Source: Luteimonas cucumeris
GTDB taxonomy: Bacteria > Pseudomonadota > Gammaproteobacteria > Xanthomonadales > Xanthomonadaceae
DNA length: 47,386 bases
Direction: 5' to 3'
Assembly: GCF_007830035.1 (NCBI RefSeq)
Contig: NZ_VLKN01000010.1
Coordinates: forward strand, 1 to 47,386
Position numbers and translations under genes: made by a program. A model generated the notes under the pieces. It was not told the DNA's origin, ran no database searches, and saw only the letters and a list, made by a program, of their open reading frames with translations. Position 1 is the stretch's first letter. Every line of letters starts with the position of its first letter. Shown piece by piece: positions 1-8,330 of the stretch.

Positions 1-155
1 CGCCGTTTTCCGACCGAGCCAGGAGGGCGAGTCGGAAAATCTACGAGGACTACAACGTGCAACGTGAGCTGTGATCGGGGAAGACCCTTTTCTTTGGTTA
101 CTTTCTTTTGGGTCAGCAAAAGAAAGTAACCCGCACGCGCAGCGGGCGGAAGCTC
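1..155 (+). repeat. Dispersed palindrome-containing repeat, copy 1
   Basis: This stretch holds no credible gene. Its core, 96-131, is a perfect 15-bp stem (GGTTACTTTCTTTTG, 6-nt loop ggtcag). The core is followed at 131-155 by a GC-rich box (CCGCACGCGCAGCGGGCGG). Positions 1-155 match the reverse complement of 47050-47205 over nearly the whole length, including the first 20 bases. Related cores occur at 8038-8071 and 20778-20811. An open reading frame runs through it into the rhomboid gene, but those residues are repeat-encoded and are probably not protein. Positions 156-314, between the repeat and the gene, show nothing recognisable. Confidence 0.85.
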
Positions 156-314
156 TTGAGGGCCGCAGCAAGAACAGCGCAGCAAGCTTCGCTCTGCATC
201 AAACGCGCGATGGCCTCGTTCTTGACCGTTGAACAACTCTTCCCCCTCGCCGGGACGGAGATCCGGGGCGCAGGACGGCCTTGCATCCTCGAATTCCGCC
301 GCCATGCTGCTGGC

Positions 315-1088
315 ATGCACCTCCCCCTCCACGACGCTCCGGCCGACGCGACGGCCCAGGGCCGCATCGACAAGCGCCGCATCCTGCGCGCGCTCAACGC
401 CAGCCTGGCGTTCGTGCTGCTGCTGGCCATCGCGTTCGTCGCGCAACACGCATTCGACCTGAGCGGCGGCGCCATCTCGCCACTGCAGCTGCGCGGCCTG
501 CCGGCGATCCTGAGTGCGCCACTGCTGCACGGTTCCTTCGAACACATCACCGCCAACGCCATTTCGCTGATCCTGCTGGGCACCTTGGCCGGCAGCGTGT
601 ATCCGCGGGCTACGCTGCGCGCACTGCCCTTGCTGTGGCTGGGCTCGGGCCTCGGCGCCTGGCTGCTCGGCGAAGCCGGCACGCGTCATCTGGGTGCGAG
701 CGGGCTTACGCATGGCCTGATGTTCCTGGTGTTCGTGCTGGGTCTGCTGCGCCGCGACCGGCCGGCGATCGCCGCGGCGATGATTGCCTTCATGCTGTAC
801 GGCGGCATGCTGCTGACGGTATTGCCGCGCGAGCCCGGGATCTCCTGGCAGGCGCACCTCGGCGGTGCGCTGGCCGGTGTCCTTGCCGCGTTCCTGTTCC
901 GTCATCGCGACCCGCCGCTGCCGCGCAGGAAGTACAGCTGGGAAATCGAGGAAGAACTTGCAGCCGACGCTGCGCGCCTCGAACGCGAACAGTTCGAGCC
1001 CGACCGTCCACGCGATGTACCGGTGCTGTGGCAGCGCACGGAAGAACCACGTGGCGTGGTGTTGCCGTTCCCGCCGCGCAAGGAATAA
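315..1088 (+). CDS. Rhomboid family intramembrane serine protease
   Basis: This 257-residue polytopic membrane protein should cleave transmembrane substrates inside the cytoplasmic membrane. The rhomboid signatures are visible: an HxxxN motif at H77/N81 (HITAN), the catalytic serine in GASG (S129) and the partner histidine in the last helix (H181, WQAHLGG). About six hydrophobic segments lie between residues 28 and 196. They are followed by a charged cytosolic tail of about 60 residues. I chose the ATG at 315 because the in-frame sequence upstream comes from a dispersed repeat and because hydrophobic rhomboid sequence begins soon after this start. The substrate is unknown. The downstream epimerase starts 55 bp later and could be co-transcribed. 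Confidence 0.85.
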   Translation: MHLPLHDAPADATAQGRIDKRRILRALNASLAFVLLLAIAFVAQHAFDLSGGAISPLQLRGLPAILSAPLLHGSFEHITANAISLILLGTLAGSVYPRATLRALPLLWLGSGLGAWLLGEAGTRHLGASGLTHGLMFLVFVLGLLRRDRPAIAAAMIAFMLYGGMLLTVLPREPGISWQAHLGGALAGVLAAFLFRHRDPPLPRRKYSWEIEEELAADAARLEREQFEPDRPRDVPVLWQRTEEPRGVVLPFPPRKE

Positions 1089-1143
1089 CGCGCGGCCGCG
1101 GCGCACCGCTAGAATTTCCCGTTCTCCCAGAAACAGGACAGGC

Positions 1144-2127
1144 ATGCGGATCCTGGTCACCGGCAGTTCGGGCCATCTCGGCGAAGCGCTGGTGCGCACG
1201 CTGCGCGCGGCGGCGCACGACACCATCGGCCTCGACATCGTGGCTTCGCCCCATACCGATGCGATCGGATCCATCGCCGACCGCAGCTTCGTCGATCGCC
1301 ACATGCACGGCGTGCAGGCGGTTCTGCACGCCGCGACACTGCACAAGCCGCACGTGGCCACGCATTCGCGCCAGGCCTTCGTCGACACCAACATCACCGG
1401 CACGCTCAACCTGCTTGAGGCAGCAGTCGCCAATGGTGTCGGCGCGTTCGTGTTCACCAGCACCACCAGCGTGTTCGGCGACGCGCTGACGCCGCCGGCC
1501 GGCGCACCCGCGGCCTGGATCACCGAGGACGTGGTGCCGGTGCCGAAGAACATCTATGGCGTCAGCAAGGCCGCGGCCGAAGACCTGTGCCAGCTGTTCC
1601 ATCGCAACCAGCGGCTGCCGTGCGTGGTGCTGCGTACCTCGCGCTTCTTTCCCGAACCCGACGACAGCCCGGTCCGGCGCGACAGTTACGCGGATGGCAA
1701 CCTCAAGACCAACGAGTTCCTCTATCGGCGCGTCGACATCCAGGACGCGGTCGATGCGCACCTGCTGGCGATCGCGCGCGCCGCCGAGATCGGCTTCGGC
1801 CGCTACATCGTCAGCGCGACCACGCCGTTCATGCCCGACGATCTGCCGGCGCTGCGCGACGACGCGCCAGCCGTCGTCGCTCGCCGCGTACCGGCATACG
1901 AGGCCGAATATGCGCGCCGCGGCTGGCGCATGTTCCCCGGCATCGAACGCGTCTACGTCAACACGGCGGCGCGGCAGGCACTGGGCTGGCGGCCACGCCA
2001 TGATTTCGCCCATGTACTGGAGCGGCTGCGCGCCGGCGAGGACCCGCGCAGCCCACTGGCGCAGGCGATCGGCAGCAAGGGCTACCACGGCGCGTCGTTC
2101 GAGGACGGACTGTATCCGGTCGAGTGA
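1144..2127 (+). CDS. NAD(P)-dependent epimerase/dehydratase
   Basis: A 327-residue extended short-chain dehydrogenase/reductase. The N-terminus carries the nucleotide-binding glycine motif TGSSGHLG (residues 6-13). The catalytic motif is YxxxK at Y138/K142 (IYGVSK), with the accompanying Ser/Thr in FTSTTS (about 105-110). Length and motif spacing fit nucleotide-sugar epimerases and related reductases. No glycan or LPS genes lie nearby, so the substrate cannot be inferred. The ATG at 1144 sits directly before the Rossmann strand MRILVTG; the frame extends further upstream but without domain sequence. Cytosolic. Confidence 0.85.
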   Translation: MRILVTGSSGHLGEALVRTLRAAAHDTIGLDIVASPHTDAIGSIADRSFVDRHMHGVQAVLHAATLHKPHVATHSRQAFVDTNITGTLNLLEAAVANGVGAFVFTSTTSVFGDALTPPAGAPAAWITEDVVPVPKNIYGVSKAAAEDLCQLFHRNQRLPCVVLRTSRFFPEPDDSPVRRDSYADGNLKTNEFLYRRVDIQDAVDAHLLAIARAAEIGFGRYIVSATTPFMPDDLPALRDDAPAVVARRVPAYEAEYARRGWRMFPGIERVYVNTAARQALGWRPRHDFAHVLERLRAGEDPRSPLAQAIGSKGYHGASFEDGLYPVE

Positions 2128-2267
2128 TCTGTAGGGCAGAGCTTGGTCCCGCTGCTTTGCTTTTCTCCTTCCCTTTCAAGAGGGCGAAGCGGCGCGCGCC
2201 TACGAACTACTGGTTCGTGCGCCGCTGAGCGCCGCCCAGCTACGCTGGCTGGCCGGACAGCCGGGAT

Positions 2268-2309
2268 GGGGATGGGTTGATGGTGACGGTCAAAGTCAAA
2301 CCCATCCCC
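2268..2309. other. Imperfect inverted repeat between convergent genes
   Basis: GGGGATGGGTT (2268-2278) pairs with AACCCATCCCC (2299-2309) around a 20-nt loop. It lies between the convergent epimerase and TonB-dependent receptor genes, next to the hairpin at 2316-2336. It may form a composite transcription stop. Confidence 0.5.
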
Positions 2310-2315
2310 ACCCAA

Positions 2316-2336
2316 CCCTCCCCTTGAAGGGGAGGG
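2316..2336. terminator. Putative bidirectional terminator hairpin
   Basis: CCCTCCCC (2316-2323), loop TTGAA, GGGGAGGG (2329-2336): an 8-bp perfect GC stem followed by CTTTC on the plus strand. It lies 10 bp beyond the stop codon of the minus-strand TonB-dependent receptor and downstream of the epimerase, so it could end both transcripts. The U-tract is short. Confidence 0.5.
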
Positions 2337-2346
2337 CTTTCAACGC

Positions 2347-4638
2347 TCAGAACCTGGCAGTGAACTCCAACCCCCAGGTGCGCGGTTCGTTGATGAAACC
2401 GACCAGGTTGTTGAAGTCGATGCCGCCGACCGCGCGCTCCTCATCGAGGATGTTGCGGCCGAACAGCGCGAGCTCGTAGTTGCCGGCCTCCCAGTTGTAG
2501 CCGACGCGCAGGCCGCCTTCGACCAGCGGTTTGCCGGTGAACTCGCGGGCTTCATAGAGGAAGAAGTTGATCTCGCCGCGATAGGCCCAGTCGGTGTAGA
2601 CGAAGAACTCGCCGTCGCCGACCGGCACGCCCCAGCGCGCGGTCAGGTTGTGGATCCACTTCGGTGCCTGCGGCAGCGGATTGCCGTCGATGAAGGCCAC
2701 GGTGGTGCCGTTGGGCGTGACCGCGGTCGGATCGGTCACCGTGCAGTGCGCCGGCGCGAAGAAGGTCGCGCCGCAGACCGCGACCGCCAGTGCATCGTCA
2801 TCGATCTCGGTGTCGTTGTAGCTGCTGCCCAGCGTCACCAGCAGATCAGGCGTGAGATACGCCTCCATGTCGAACTCGAAACCCTGGCCCAGGCTCTTGT
2901 CGGCATTGAGCAGGATCGCCGAGTTGTTGGCACCGCCGACCGCGACCAGCTGCTGGTCCTTGACGTCGTAGCGGAACACGCTGAAACCCATGCGCGCGCG
3001 CTTGTTCCACAGGTCGGCCTTGATGCCGGCCTCGTACGACACGACCTCTTCCGAATCGGCGATCGATGGCATCGGCGAGAACAGCAGCCGCGCCTGGATC
3101 GACGGCGCGCGAAAGCCCTTGGCCACGCGCGCATACAGGTTGACGTCGGGATTGAGCGCGTAGGTGCCGCTCAGGTCCCAGCTGACGTCGTTGGCGTCGG
3201 TCTTGACCGGGAACGGACCGGATACCGGCGTGCCGAACGGCGCCGCCTGCAGCACGCTGGCGCTGAAGTTCTTCTTGTCCTGCGTGTAGCGCAGGCCGCC
3301 GCGCAGCTTGAAGGCCTCGCCGACGTCGTATTCGCCGGAAGCGAACACCGCCCAGGCCTTGTTGCGCTGCGCCTGTTGCGCATGGCCGTTCTGCACGCCG
3401 CCGGCCAGCGAGTCGTAGTTGAAGCTGTCGACGGTGATGTCTTCATCGAAATAGAACAGGCCGGCCTGCCAGTCGAAGCGTCCCCATTCGTTGGATTCGA
3501 CGCGGAATTCCTGGCTGAACTGCGAGTGGTCGGGCAGGCCATCGGCGGACTCGGCCGCGAATGGAATCACGCCCGGCCCGGAATTGCCGGGGCCGAGGAA
3601 TGCCGCACCGAAACCACCGTCGATGTCGCCGCGGCTCAGGGTGTCGACGCTTTCGTAGCCGGTGATCGAATACAGCGTAGTGCGGCCCAGATCCCAGCTG
3701 AGCCGCGCGCTGGCGCCCTGCGATTCCAGTTTCTGGAAATTGCTGCCGTCGATCGCCACCTGGTCGCGCTGATAATGGTCGGCGAAGTCGTTGCTGCCCT
3801 TGCGGAAGAGGTTCGCGCGGAACAGCCGCGCGGTGCCGCCGAGGTCGCGCGCGTGCACGTTGAACAGCGCGCTGAAACCGTTCTGGTTCTCGTACAACAG
3901 CTGCAGGCGCGCGGCCATTTCCTCGTAGCCTTCCAGCTTGTCCTCGGGGCCCGGCGCATGGGTGTTGTCGACCCAGTCGTCGCGCTTCTGGTACAGCACC
4001 GCGGCGCGCGCCGACCAGTTCGGGCTGAGCGCGCCGCCGATCGCGCCTTCGACGTTGAGACTGTCGTGGCTGCCGTAGGAGACCTGCGCGTAACCGTCGG
4101 TTTCCTGGCTCGGCTTGCGCGACTCGAACTTGACCACGCCGGCCGGCGTGTTGCGCCCGAACAGCGTGCCCTGCGGACCGCGCAGCACTTCGATCTGGTC
4201 CAGATCGAACACCGGGAAACCCTTCAGGATCGGATTCTCCTGCACCACGTCGTCGTAGATCAGCGACACCGGCTGCGAGGCGTTGAGATCGAAATCGGTG
4301 TTGCCAAGGCCGCGGATGTAGAAGCGCGGGAACGCGCGACCGAACGAGGATTCGATGTTCAGCGATGGCACCCGTCCCGACAGGAAGCGCACGTCCTCGC
4401 CGCCGGAGGCGAGCACGTTCAGCTTCTCGCCGTCGATCGCGGTGACCGACACCGGTACGTCCCTGACATTCTCGACGCGACGCTGCGCGGTGACCTGGAC
4501 AGCGTCAAGGGTGACGGCGTCCTGCCGGGCTTCGCCGGTCGTGTCCTGGGCGAAGGCGGGCGCGAAAGGCAGCAGGGCCGCGATCGCGATGGCAATGGCA
4601 AGGGGGCATGGCGACAAGCAGCAGCGGGACGCGGACAT
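2347..4638 (-). CDS. TonB-dependent outer-membrane receptor
   Basis: This 763-residue precursor has a Sec signal peptide (hydrophobic to about residue 29, ending FAPAFA-Q). A TonB-box-like segment follows (TLDAVQVTAQRR, about 44-55), then a plug domain with the typical FYIRGLG, IEVLRGPQGTLFGRN and GVV motifs (to about 175). The rest is a beta-barrel closing with a terminal phenylalanine (EFTARF). It should import a ligand such as a siderophore, carbohydrate or other nutrient, powered by the TonB-ExbBD complex encoded at 33029-35443. The sequence type resembles the broad FecA/FyuA-like TBDR group, but the ligand cannot be read from it. A ribosome site GAGGGAAA precedes the ATG. Confidence 0.92.
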   Translation of the reverse strand: MSASRCCLSPCPLAIAIAIAALLPFAPAFAQDTTGEARQDAVTLDAVQVTAQRRVENVRDVPVSVTAIDGEKLNVLASGGEDVRFLSGRVPSLNIESSFGRAFPRFYIRGLGNTDFDLNASQPVSLIYDDVVQENPILKGFPVFDLDQIEVLRGPQGTLFGRNTPAGVVKFESRKPSQETDGYAQVSYGSHDSLNVEGAIGGALSPNWSARAAVLYQKRDDWVDNTHAPGPEDKLEGYEEMAARLQLLYENQNGFSALFNVHARDLGGTARLFRANLFRKGSNDFADHYQRDQVAIDGSNFQKLESQGASARLSWDLGRTTLYSITGYESVDTLSRGDIDGGFGAAFLGPGNSGPGVIPFAAESADGLPDHSQFSQEFRVESNEWGRFDWQAGLFYFDEDITVDSFNYDSLAGGVQNGHAQQAQRNKAWAVFASGEYDVGEAFKLRGGLRYTQDKKNFSASVLQAAPFGTPVSGPFPVKTDANDVSWDLSGTYALNPDVNLYARVAKGFRAPSIQARLLFSPMPSIADSEEVVSYEAGIKADLWNKRARMGFSVFRYDVKDQQLVAVGGANNSAILLNADKSLGQGFEFDMEAYLTPDLLVTLGSSYNDTEIDDDALAVAVCGATFFAPAHCTVTDPTAVTPNGTTVAFIDGNPLPQAPKWIHNLTARWGVPVGDGEFFVYTDWAYRGEINFFLYEAREFTGKPLVEGGLRVGYNWEAGNYELALFGRNILDEERAVGGIDFNNLVGFINEPRTWGLEFTARF

Positions 4639-4827
4639 GGTGTTTCCCTCGCAGGTGGCGGCAGGTACGACGGCGATCGCCTTGTCGACGATTGTTGCAG
4701 ATTCATGGCGGACGACGTACGTGAATCGTTCCCGGCTAACAGCTGAATTGGCTCCCTGACCAATGGCATTCCACCTGGACGCCGCTTGTGACTATCGTGC
4801 ACGACAACGTCCGGACGGATTCGAGAC

Positions 4828-5820
4828 ATGCACCCGCTACCCAGCGTCCTGTTGGCTGCTCTTGTTTTCGCGGTTGTCGCCTGCGCGCGGCCAGGCACGG
4901 ATCCGCGTGCTGCGACGGTGGAGCCCGCCGCCGCGCCCGCGCGGCAGCTTCCGGCTGGCGAGCACCGCGTCCGCATGTCCGATGGCGCGGAGCTGTATCT
5001 GAAGGTCGCCGGTCAGGGGCCGGTGTGCATGCTGCTGCACGGCGGTCCGGGCCAGGGTTCGATGTCGACCGAAAAGATGGGTGCCGACAAGCTCGAACAG
5101 TTCCTGACGATGGTCTACGTCGATCAGCGCGGCTCGGGCAAATCGCCGGATGCGCAGAACTACCACCTCGACCGCGTGGTGCAGGATTTCGAAGAGGTGC
5201 GCCAGACACTCGGTGTCGACAAGCTGTGCCTGATCGCGCATTCGTTCGGCGGCATCCTGGCGGTGGACTACGCCAAACGTTACCCGCAACACGTATCGGA
5301 ACTGATCCTGGCCAATATCAGCCTGCATTTTCTCAGTCCCGAAAATTCGCGCATGCAGATCGACCTCGCCAACCGCCTGCTGGGCAGGACCGTGGTTTCG
5401 GTGGCGGACGATGCGGACGCCGCCACGCTGGCAAAAGCCCGCGACGAGGCACGCGCCGCGCTGATGAAAAGCGGCCAGGGTTATCGATTCCTCACCGAGA
5501 CCCCTGACAGCATCCGCGCGATGAGCGAGATCGACGGCAGCTACGAGCGTTCGCAGGGTTACGGCAACGCGATCTTCGATCAGCGCGACACCTACCCCGA
5601 GTATTGGATCGACCATGCGCCCGCCACCGTCGAAATTGCGCAGCCGGTGCTGGTGATCACCAGCAGCAAGGATTACGCCGTGGGACCGGACGAATACAAG
5701 CGCTTCCGTTTTCCGGACCAGAAGACCGTGGTGATCGACGGCGGCCACATTTCCTACTACGAGAACAACAAGGAATTCGTGGCGGCGATCCGCGAGTTCA
5801 TGGCCGGGCGCAAGCAATAG
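4828..5820 (+). CDS. Alpha/beta hydrolase, proline iminopeptidase-like lipoprotein
   Basis: A 330-residue secreted hydrolase. The signal peptide ends in a lipobox (VVAC, lipidated C19), so the mature protein is probably membrane-anchored in the periplasm. The alpha/beta-hydrolase fold is shown by the oxyanion motif HGGPGQG (71-77), DQRGSGKS (99-106) and the nucleophile elbow AHSFGG (S139). The likely acid is in SSKDYAVG near residue 280, and the histidine in GGHISYYEN near residue 307. HGGPG and DQRGSG are characteristic of the proline iminopeptidase (S33) branch, so an aminopeptidase role is plausible but unproven. It faces the receptor gene divergently across 189 bp. Confidence 0.85.
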   Translation: MHPLPSVLLAALVFAVVACARPGTDPRAATVEPAAAPARQLPAGEHRVRMSDGAELYLKVAGQGPVCMLLHGGPGQGSMSTEKMGADKLEQFLTMVYVDQRGSGKSPDAQNYHLDRVVQDFEEVRQTLGVDKLCLIAHSFGGILAVDYAKRYPQHVSELILANISLHFLSPENSRMQIDLANRLLGRTVVSVADDADAATLAKARDEARAALMKSGQGYRFLTETPDSIRAMSEIDGSYERSQGYGNAIFDQRDTYPEYWIDHAPATVEIAQPVLVITSSKDYAVGPDEYKRFRFPDQKTVVIDGGHISYYENNKEFVAAIREFMAGRKQ

Positions 5821-5832
5821 GACCGACCTAAC

Positions 5833-5860
5833 GTAGGAGTCGCGTGCTGCGGCTGCCTAC
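5833..5860. repeat. GTAG-type hairpin between convergent genes
   Basis: GTAGG (5833-5837) and CCTAC (5856-5860) close a hairpin with an inner GTCGC/GCGGC stem. It lies exactly between the convergent hydrolase and DUF2238 genes and overlaps the latter's stop codon. It may be a terminator, or a short REP of the GTAG type seen elsewhere in this window. Confidence 0.4.
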
Positions 5861-6492
5861 TGACCGAGCTGGCGGTCGTGCAGTCGCGTCCAGGCCAGCA
5901 GCGACAGCGCCGCGCCGACCAGGCACAGGAACATGTCCCACTGCGTATCCCATTGATCGCCCTGGGTGGCCAGGAAGGCGTCGGCATCGGCACCGAACGC
6001 CAGTGCGGCCCACCATTCGATCAGTTCGAACAGCGCCGAGAAGCTCAGGCAGGCGGCCAGCACCAGATAGACCAACCAGCCGCCACGCTTGAGCGGGGTC
6101 AGTCGCAGCAGCAGTTCGCGCGCCAGGATCGCAGGCACGAAACCCTGCATGAAGTGGCCAACGCGATCCCAGGGATTGCGTTGGAAACCGAACGTGTCGC
6201 GCAGCCAGAATCCGAGCGGCGTCTCCGCATAGGTATGCGCGCCGCCATGGATCAGCACCAGCGCGTGCGCGGCCAGCAGCCAGCACAGCAGCCGCGTCAG
6301 CGGAAATCGCGGCCAGCACCAGCAGATCAACGGCAATGCGACGATCACCCACACCACTTCCATGAACCAGGTCAGCCGGTCTCTCGGCGCGATGCCCGAG
6401 GCCACCAGCGCCCCGCCCACCAGCGCCAGCAGCAGGATGCATTCGCCTCGCGACGGCGGCATGGCGATTGCGTGGGGCTGCGTCGTCATCAT
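5857..6492 (-). CDS. DUF2238 family integral membrane protein (YjdF-like)
   Basis: A 211-residue inner-membrane protein with about six hydrophobic helices. It carries DUF2238 features: GGAHTYAETPLG near residue 85, NPWDRVGHFMQGF near 106, FELIEWW near 160 and GDQWDTQWDM near 178. The conserved acidic and His residues in these loops suggest an active site or ion site, but the function of the family is unknown. Its ATG overlaps the TGA of the upstream Lrp/AsnC gene (6489-6492, ATGATGA), so the two are translationally coupled and share a transcript starting opposite phhA. Confidence 0.8.
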   Translation of the reverse strand: MMTTQPHAIAMPPSRGECILLLALVGGALVASGIAPRDRLTWFMEVVWVIVALPLICWCWPRFPLTRLLCWLLAAHALVLIHGGAHTYAETPLGFWLRDTFGFQRNPWDRVGHFMQGFVPAILARELLLRLTPLKRGGWLVYLVLAACLSFSALFELIEWWAALAFGADADAFLATQGDQWDTQWDMFLCLVGAALSLLAWTRLHDRQLGQ

Positions 6493-6974
6493 GCGGCTCC
6501 ACGAACGGGCAGGGGCATGCCGCGCATGGCCTTGACGGTACGCAGCACGAAACTCGAATTGACGTCGGCGACACCGCTCTGGCTGAGCAGGCGATCGAGC
6601 AGGAAGCGCGAGAAATGGTCGAGATCGCGCACCGCGATCTGCAACAGGTAATCCATGTCGCCGGTGAGCGCATGGCAGGCGACCACCTCGTCCCAGTCGT
6701 TGACGAAACCGGCGAAGGCGGCCACCGCCTCGGCGTCGTGGTGGCGCAGCTGGACACGGACGAAGGCCTGCAGGCCCAGGCCGAGGCGTTCTGGATCCAG
6801 TTCGGCACGATAGCCGGCGACCACGCCCTCGCGCTCCAGCCGCTGCACCCGGCGCAGGCAGGCCGAGGCCGACAGGTGCACGCGCTCGGCCAGCTCGGCA
6901 TTGGTCTGGCGGCCGTTGCGCTGCAGCTCTGCCAGCAACAACAAATCAGTGCGGTCAAGGCTGATTTCGGTCAT
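6489..6974 (-). CDS. Lrp/AsnC family transcriptional regulator
   Basis: A 161-residue regulator with an N-terminal winged HTH (LDRTDLLLLAELQRNGR, then ELAERVHLSASACLRRVQRL) and a C-terminal RAM/ligand-binding domain (VQLRHHDAEAVAAFAGFV, DMDYLLQIAVRDLD). Members bind amino acids and act as octamers. It is divergent from phenylalanine hydroxylase (phhA), which suggests control of aromatic amino-acid catabolism. I prefer the ATG at 6974 because GGAAAG lies 9 nt upstream; in-frame ATGs at 6983 and 6995 lack a site. GCGCAA dyads between the genes probably form its operator. Confidence 0.88.
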   Translation of the reverse strand: MTEISLDRTDLLLLAELQRNGRQTNAELAERVHLSASACLRRVQRLEREGVVAGYRAELDPERLGLGLQAFVRVQLRHHDAEAVAAFAGFVNDWDEVVACHALTGDMDYLLQIAVRDLDHFSRFLLDRLLSQSGVADVNSSFVLRTVKAMRGMPLPVRGAA

Positions 6975-6997
6975 AGCGATCATCTTTCCATCCATGA

Positions 6998-7054
6998 GCG
7001 CAACGATATTGCGCCATTCGCGCATATCCGCGCAATTACGCAAGCCTGTTGCGC
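6998..7054. promoter_or_regulatory. Probable Lrp-family operator in the phhA divergent region
   Basis: Two inverted repeats with the same half-site occur in the 121-bp divergent region. GCGCAA-N5-TTGCGC is at 6998-7014, and GCGCAA-N13-TTGCGC is at 7030-7054. Multiple dyads in a divergent regulator/target region are usual for Lrp/AsnC proteins. The assignment to this regulator is inference from position. Confidence 0.55.
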
Positions 7055-7095
7055 CGCACCGCGGCTAGAGTCAGGGATCGCCCAGGAGTACTCCG

Positions 7096-7983
7096 ATGAA
7101 CCAGCCGCGCCGCGTCGAAAACCTGCAGACCGACAAGGGCCGGGTGCCGGTCTACGCCACCGGCATCGTCGAGCAGCCCTGGGCCGACTACAGCGCCGTC
7201 GACCACGACGTCTGGCGCCAGCTGTACGAGCGCCAGCGCCAGCTGCTGGTCGGCCGCGCCAGCGACGAATTCCTGGTCGCGCAGGATGCGATGGGGATGA
7301 GCCCGGACCGCATCCCGAAATTCAGCGAGCTCAACCGGGTGTTGCGCGATGCCACCGGCTGGGAACTGATCGGGGTCGAGGGCCTGCTGCCGGAACTGGA
7401 TTTCTTCGACCACCTCGCCAACCGCCGCTTCCCGGTGACGTGGTGGATCCGCCGCCCCGACCAGGTCGATTACATCGAGGAACCGGACCTGTTCCACGAT
7501 CTGTTCGGGCATGTGCCGCTGCTGATGAACCCGCTGTTCGCCGACTACATGCAGGCCTACGGCCGCGGCGGCGTCAAGGCGCATGGCATCGGTCCGGAGG
7601 CGCTGGTCAACCTGACGCGGCTGTACTGGTACACGGTGGAGTTCGGGCTGATCCGCCAACAGGATGGCCTGCGCATCTACGGCAGCGGCATCGTCTCGTC
7701 CAAGGGCGAGTCGATCCATTGCCTGGAATCCACGGCGCCAAACCGGATCGGCTTCGACCTGGAGCGGATCATGCGCACCCGCTATCGCATCGACAGCTAC
7801 CAGAAGACCTACTTCGTCATCGACAGCTTCGAACAGCTGATCGACGCCACCGAACCGGATTTCACTCCGATCTATGCGCGACTGGCGACGCAGGAATCGT
7901 ATCCCGCCGGCACGGTGCTGGAGAGCGATCGCGTGTACAGCCGCGGTACCGGCGAGGGCTGGGCCAGCGACGGCGACGTGTAG
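7096..7983 (+). CDS. phhA: Phenylalanine 4-monooxygenase
   Basis: A 295-residue monomeric-type bacterial phenylalanine hydroxylase. It converts L-phenylalanine to L-tyrosine using molecular oxygen, a tetrahydropterin and non-haem iron. The iron facial triad is visible: H134 and H139 in DLFHDLFGHVP and E182 in YTVEFGL. Length and motif order match the bacterial family, which lacks the eukaryotic regulatory domain. AGGAG lies 7 nt before the ATG. It is divergent from an Lrp/AsnC gene. No pterin carbinolamine dehydratase (phhB), which often accompanies phhA, lies in the window. Confidence 0.95.
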   Translation: MNQPRRVENLQTDKGRVPVYATGIVEQPWADYSAVDHDVWRQLYERQRQLLVGRASDEFLVAQDAMGMSPDRIPKFSELNRVLRDATGWELIGVEGLLPELDFFDHLANRRFPVTWWIRRPDQVDYIEEPDLFHDLFGHVPLLMNPLFADYMQAYGRGGVKAHGIGPEALVNLTRLYWYTVEFGLIRQQDGLRIYGSGIVSSKGESIHCLESTAPNRIGFDLERIMRTRYRIDSYQKTYFVIDSFEQLIDATEPDFTPIYARLATQESYPAGTVLESDRVYSRGTGEGWASDGDV

Positions 7984-8037
7984 GTCGGGGTTGCATCGCG
8001 ATTGGCTACCCACAGCAAAGGCTTCCGCCTTGCGGCG

Positions 8038-8283
8038 GGTTACTTTCTTTGCTGGCCCAAAGAAAGTAACCTAAGAAAGGGCCCGAAAGCCCGTTAGCAG
8101 GCGTCGCACCCCTGGTGCACGACCAAGCCTGACTTGCGTCGTTATTGACCCTTTTACCGCCGCTTCGAAGTTTGTTTCGGGGCGCTTGACCGATCCGTGG
8201 CTTTAATGAGTTGAGGAACGGGGGGCGCGTGCAAGGTCTGCTTGATATTTGTCCTGTCATCTCGAGCGCAGCGAGGGATGACA
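8038..8283. repeat. Composite dispersed repeat, copy 2 (intergenic)
   Basis: This stretch without a gene (7984-8330) starts with a perfect 14-bp hairpin (8038-8051/8058-8071, GGTTACTTTCTTTG, loop ctggcc). Then come AAGAAAGGGCCC and AAAGCCCGTT, a CTTCGAAGTTTGTTTCG box near 8163-8179, and at 8258-8280 a GTCATC-CGAGCGCAGCGAGGGA box. The same blocks occur in the same order, on the opposite strand, at 20488-20836. The region therefore looks like one mobile or duplicated composite unit. No protein is apparent. Confidence 0.7.
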
Positions 8284-8330
8284 AGGTTGGGGGTTTCTAG
8301 CGGAAAGAGGTCGCGCCACGCGCAGCGCAC

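Noticed and set aside
108-314. N-terminal extension of the rhomboid gene
   Set aside because: The 69 additional residues are translated from the dispersed palindrome. The same residues appear from the inverted copy at 47097, where no rhomboid gene exists.
2650-4746. A 698-codon plus-strand open frame opposite the TonB-dependent receptor
   Set aside because: The minus strand encodes a complete receptor with signal peptide, plug motifs and barrel end. The opposite frame has only Val/Arg/Ala-rich shadow composition.
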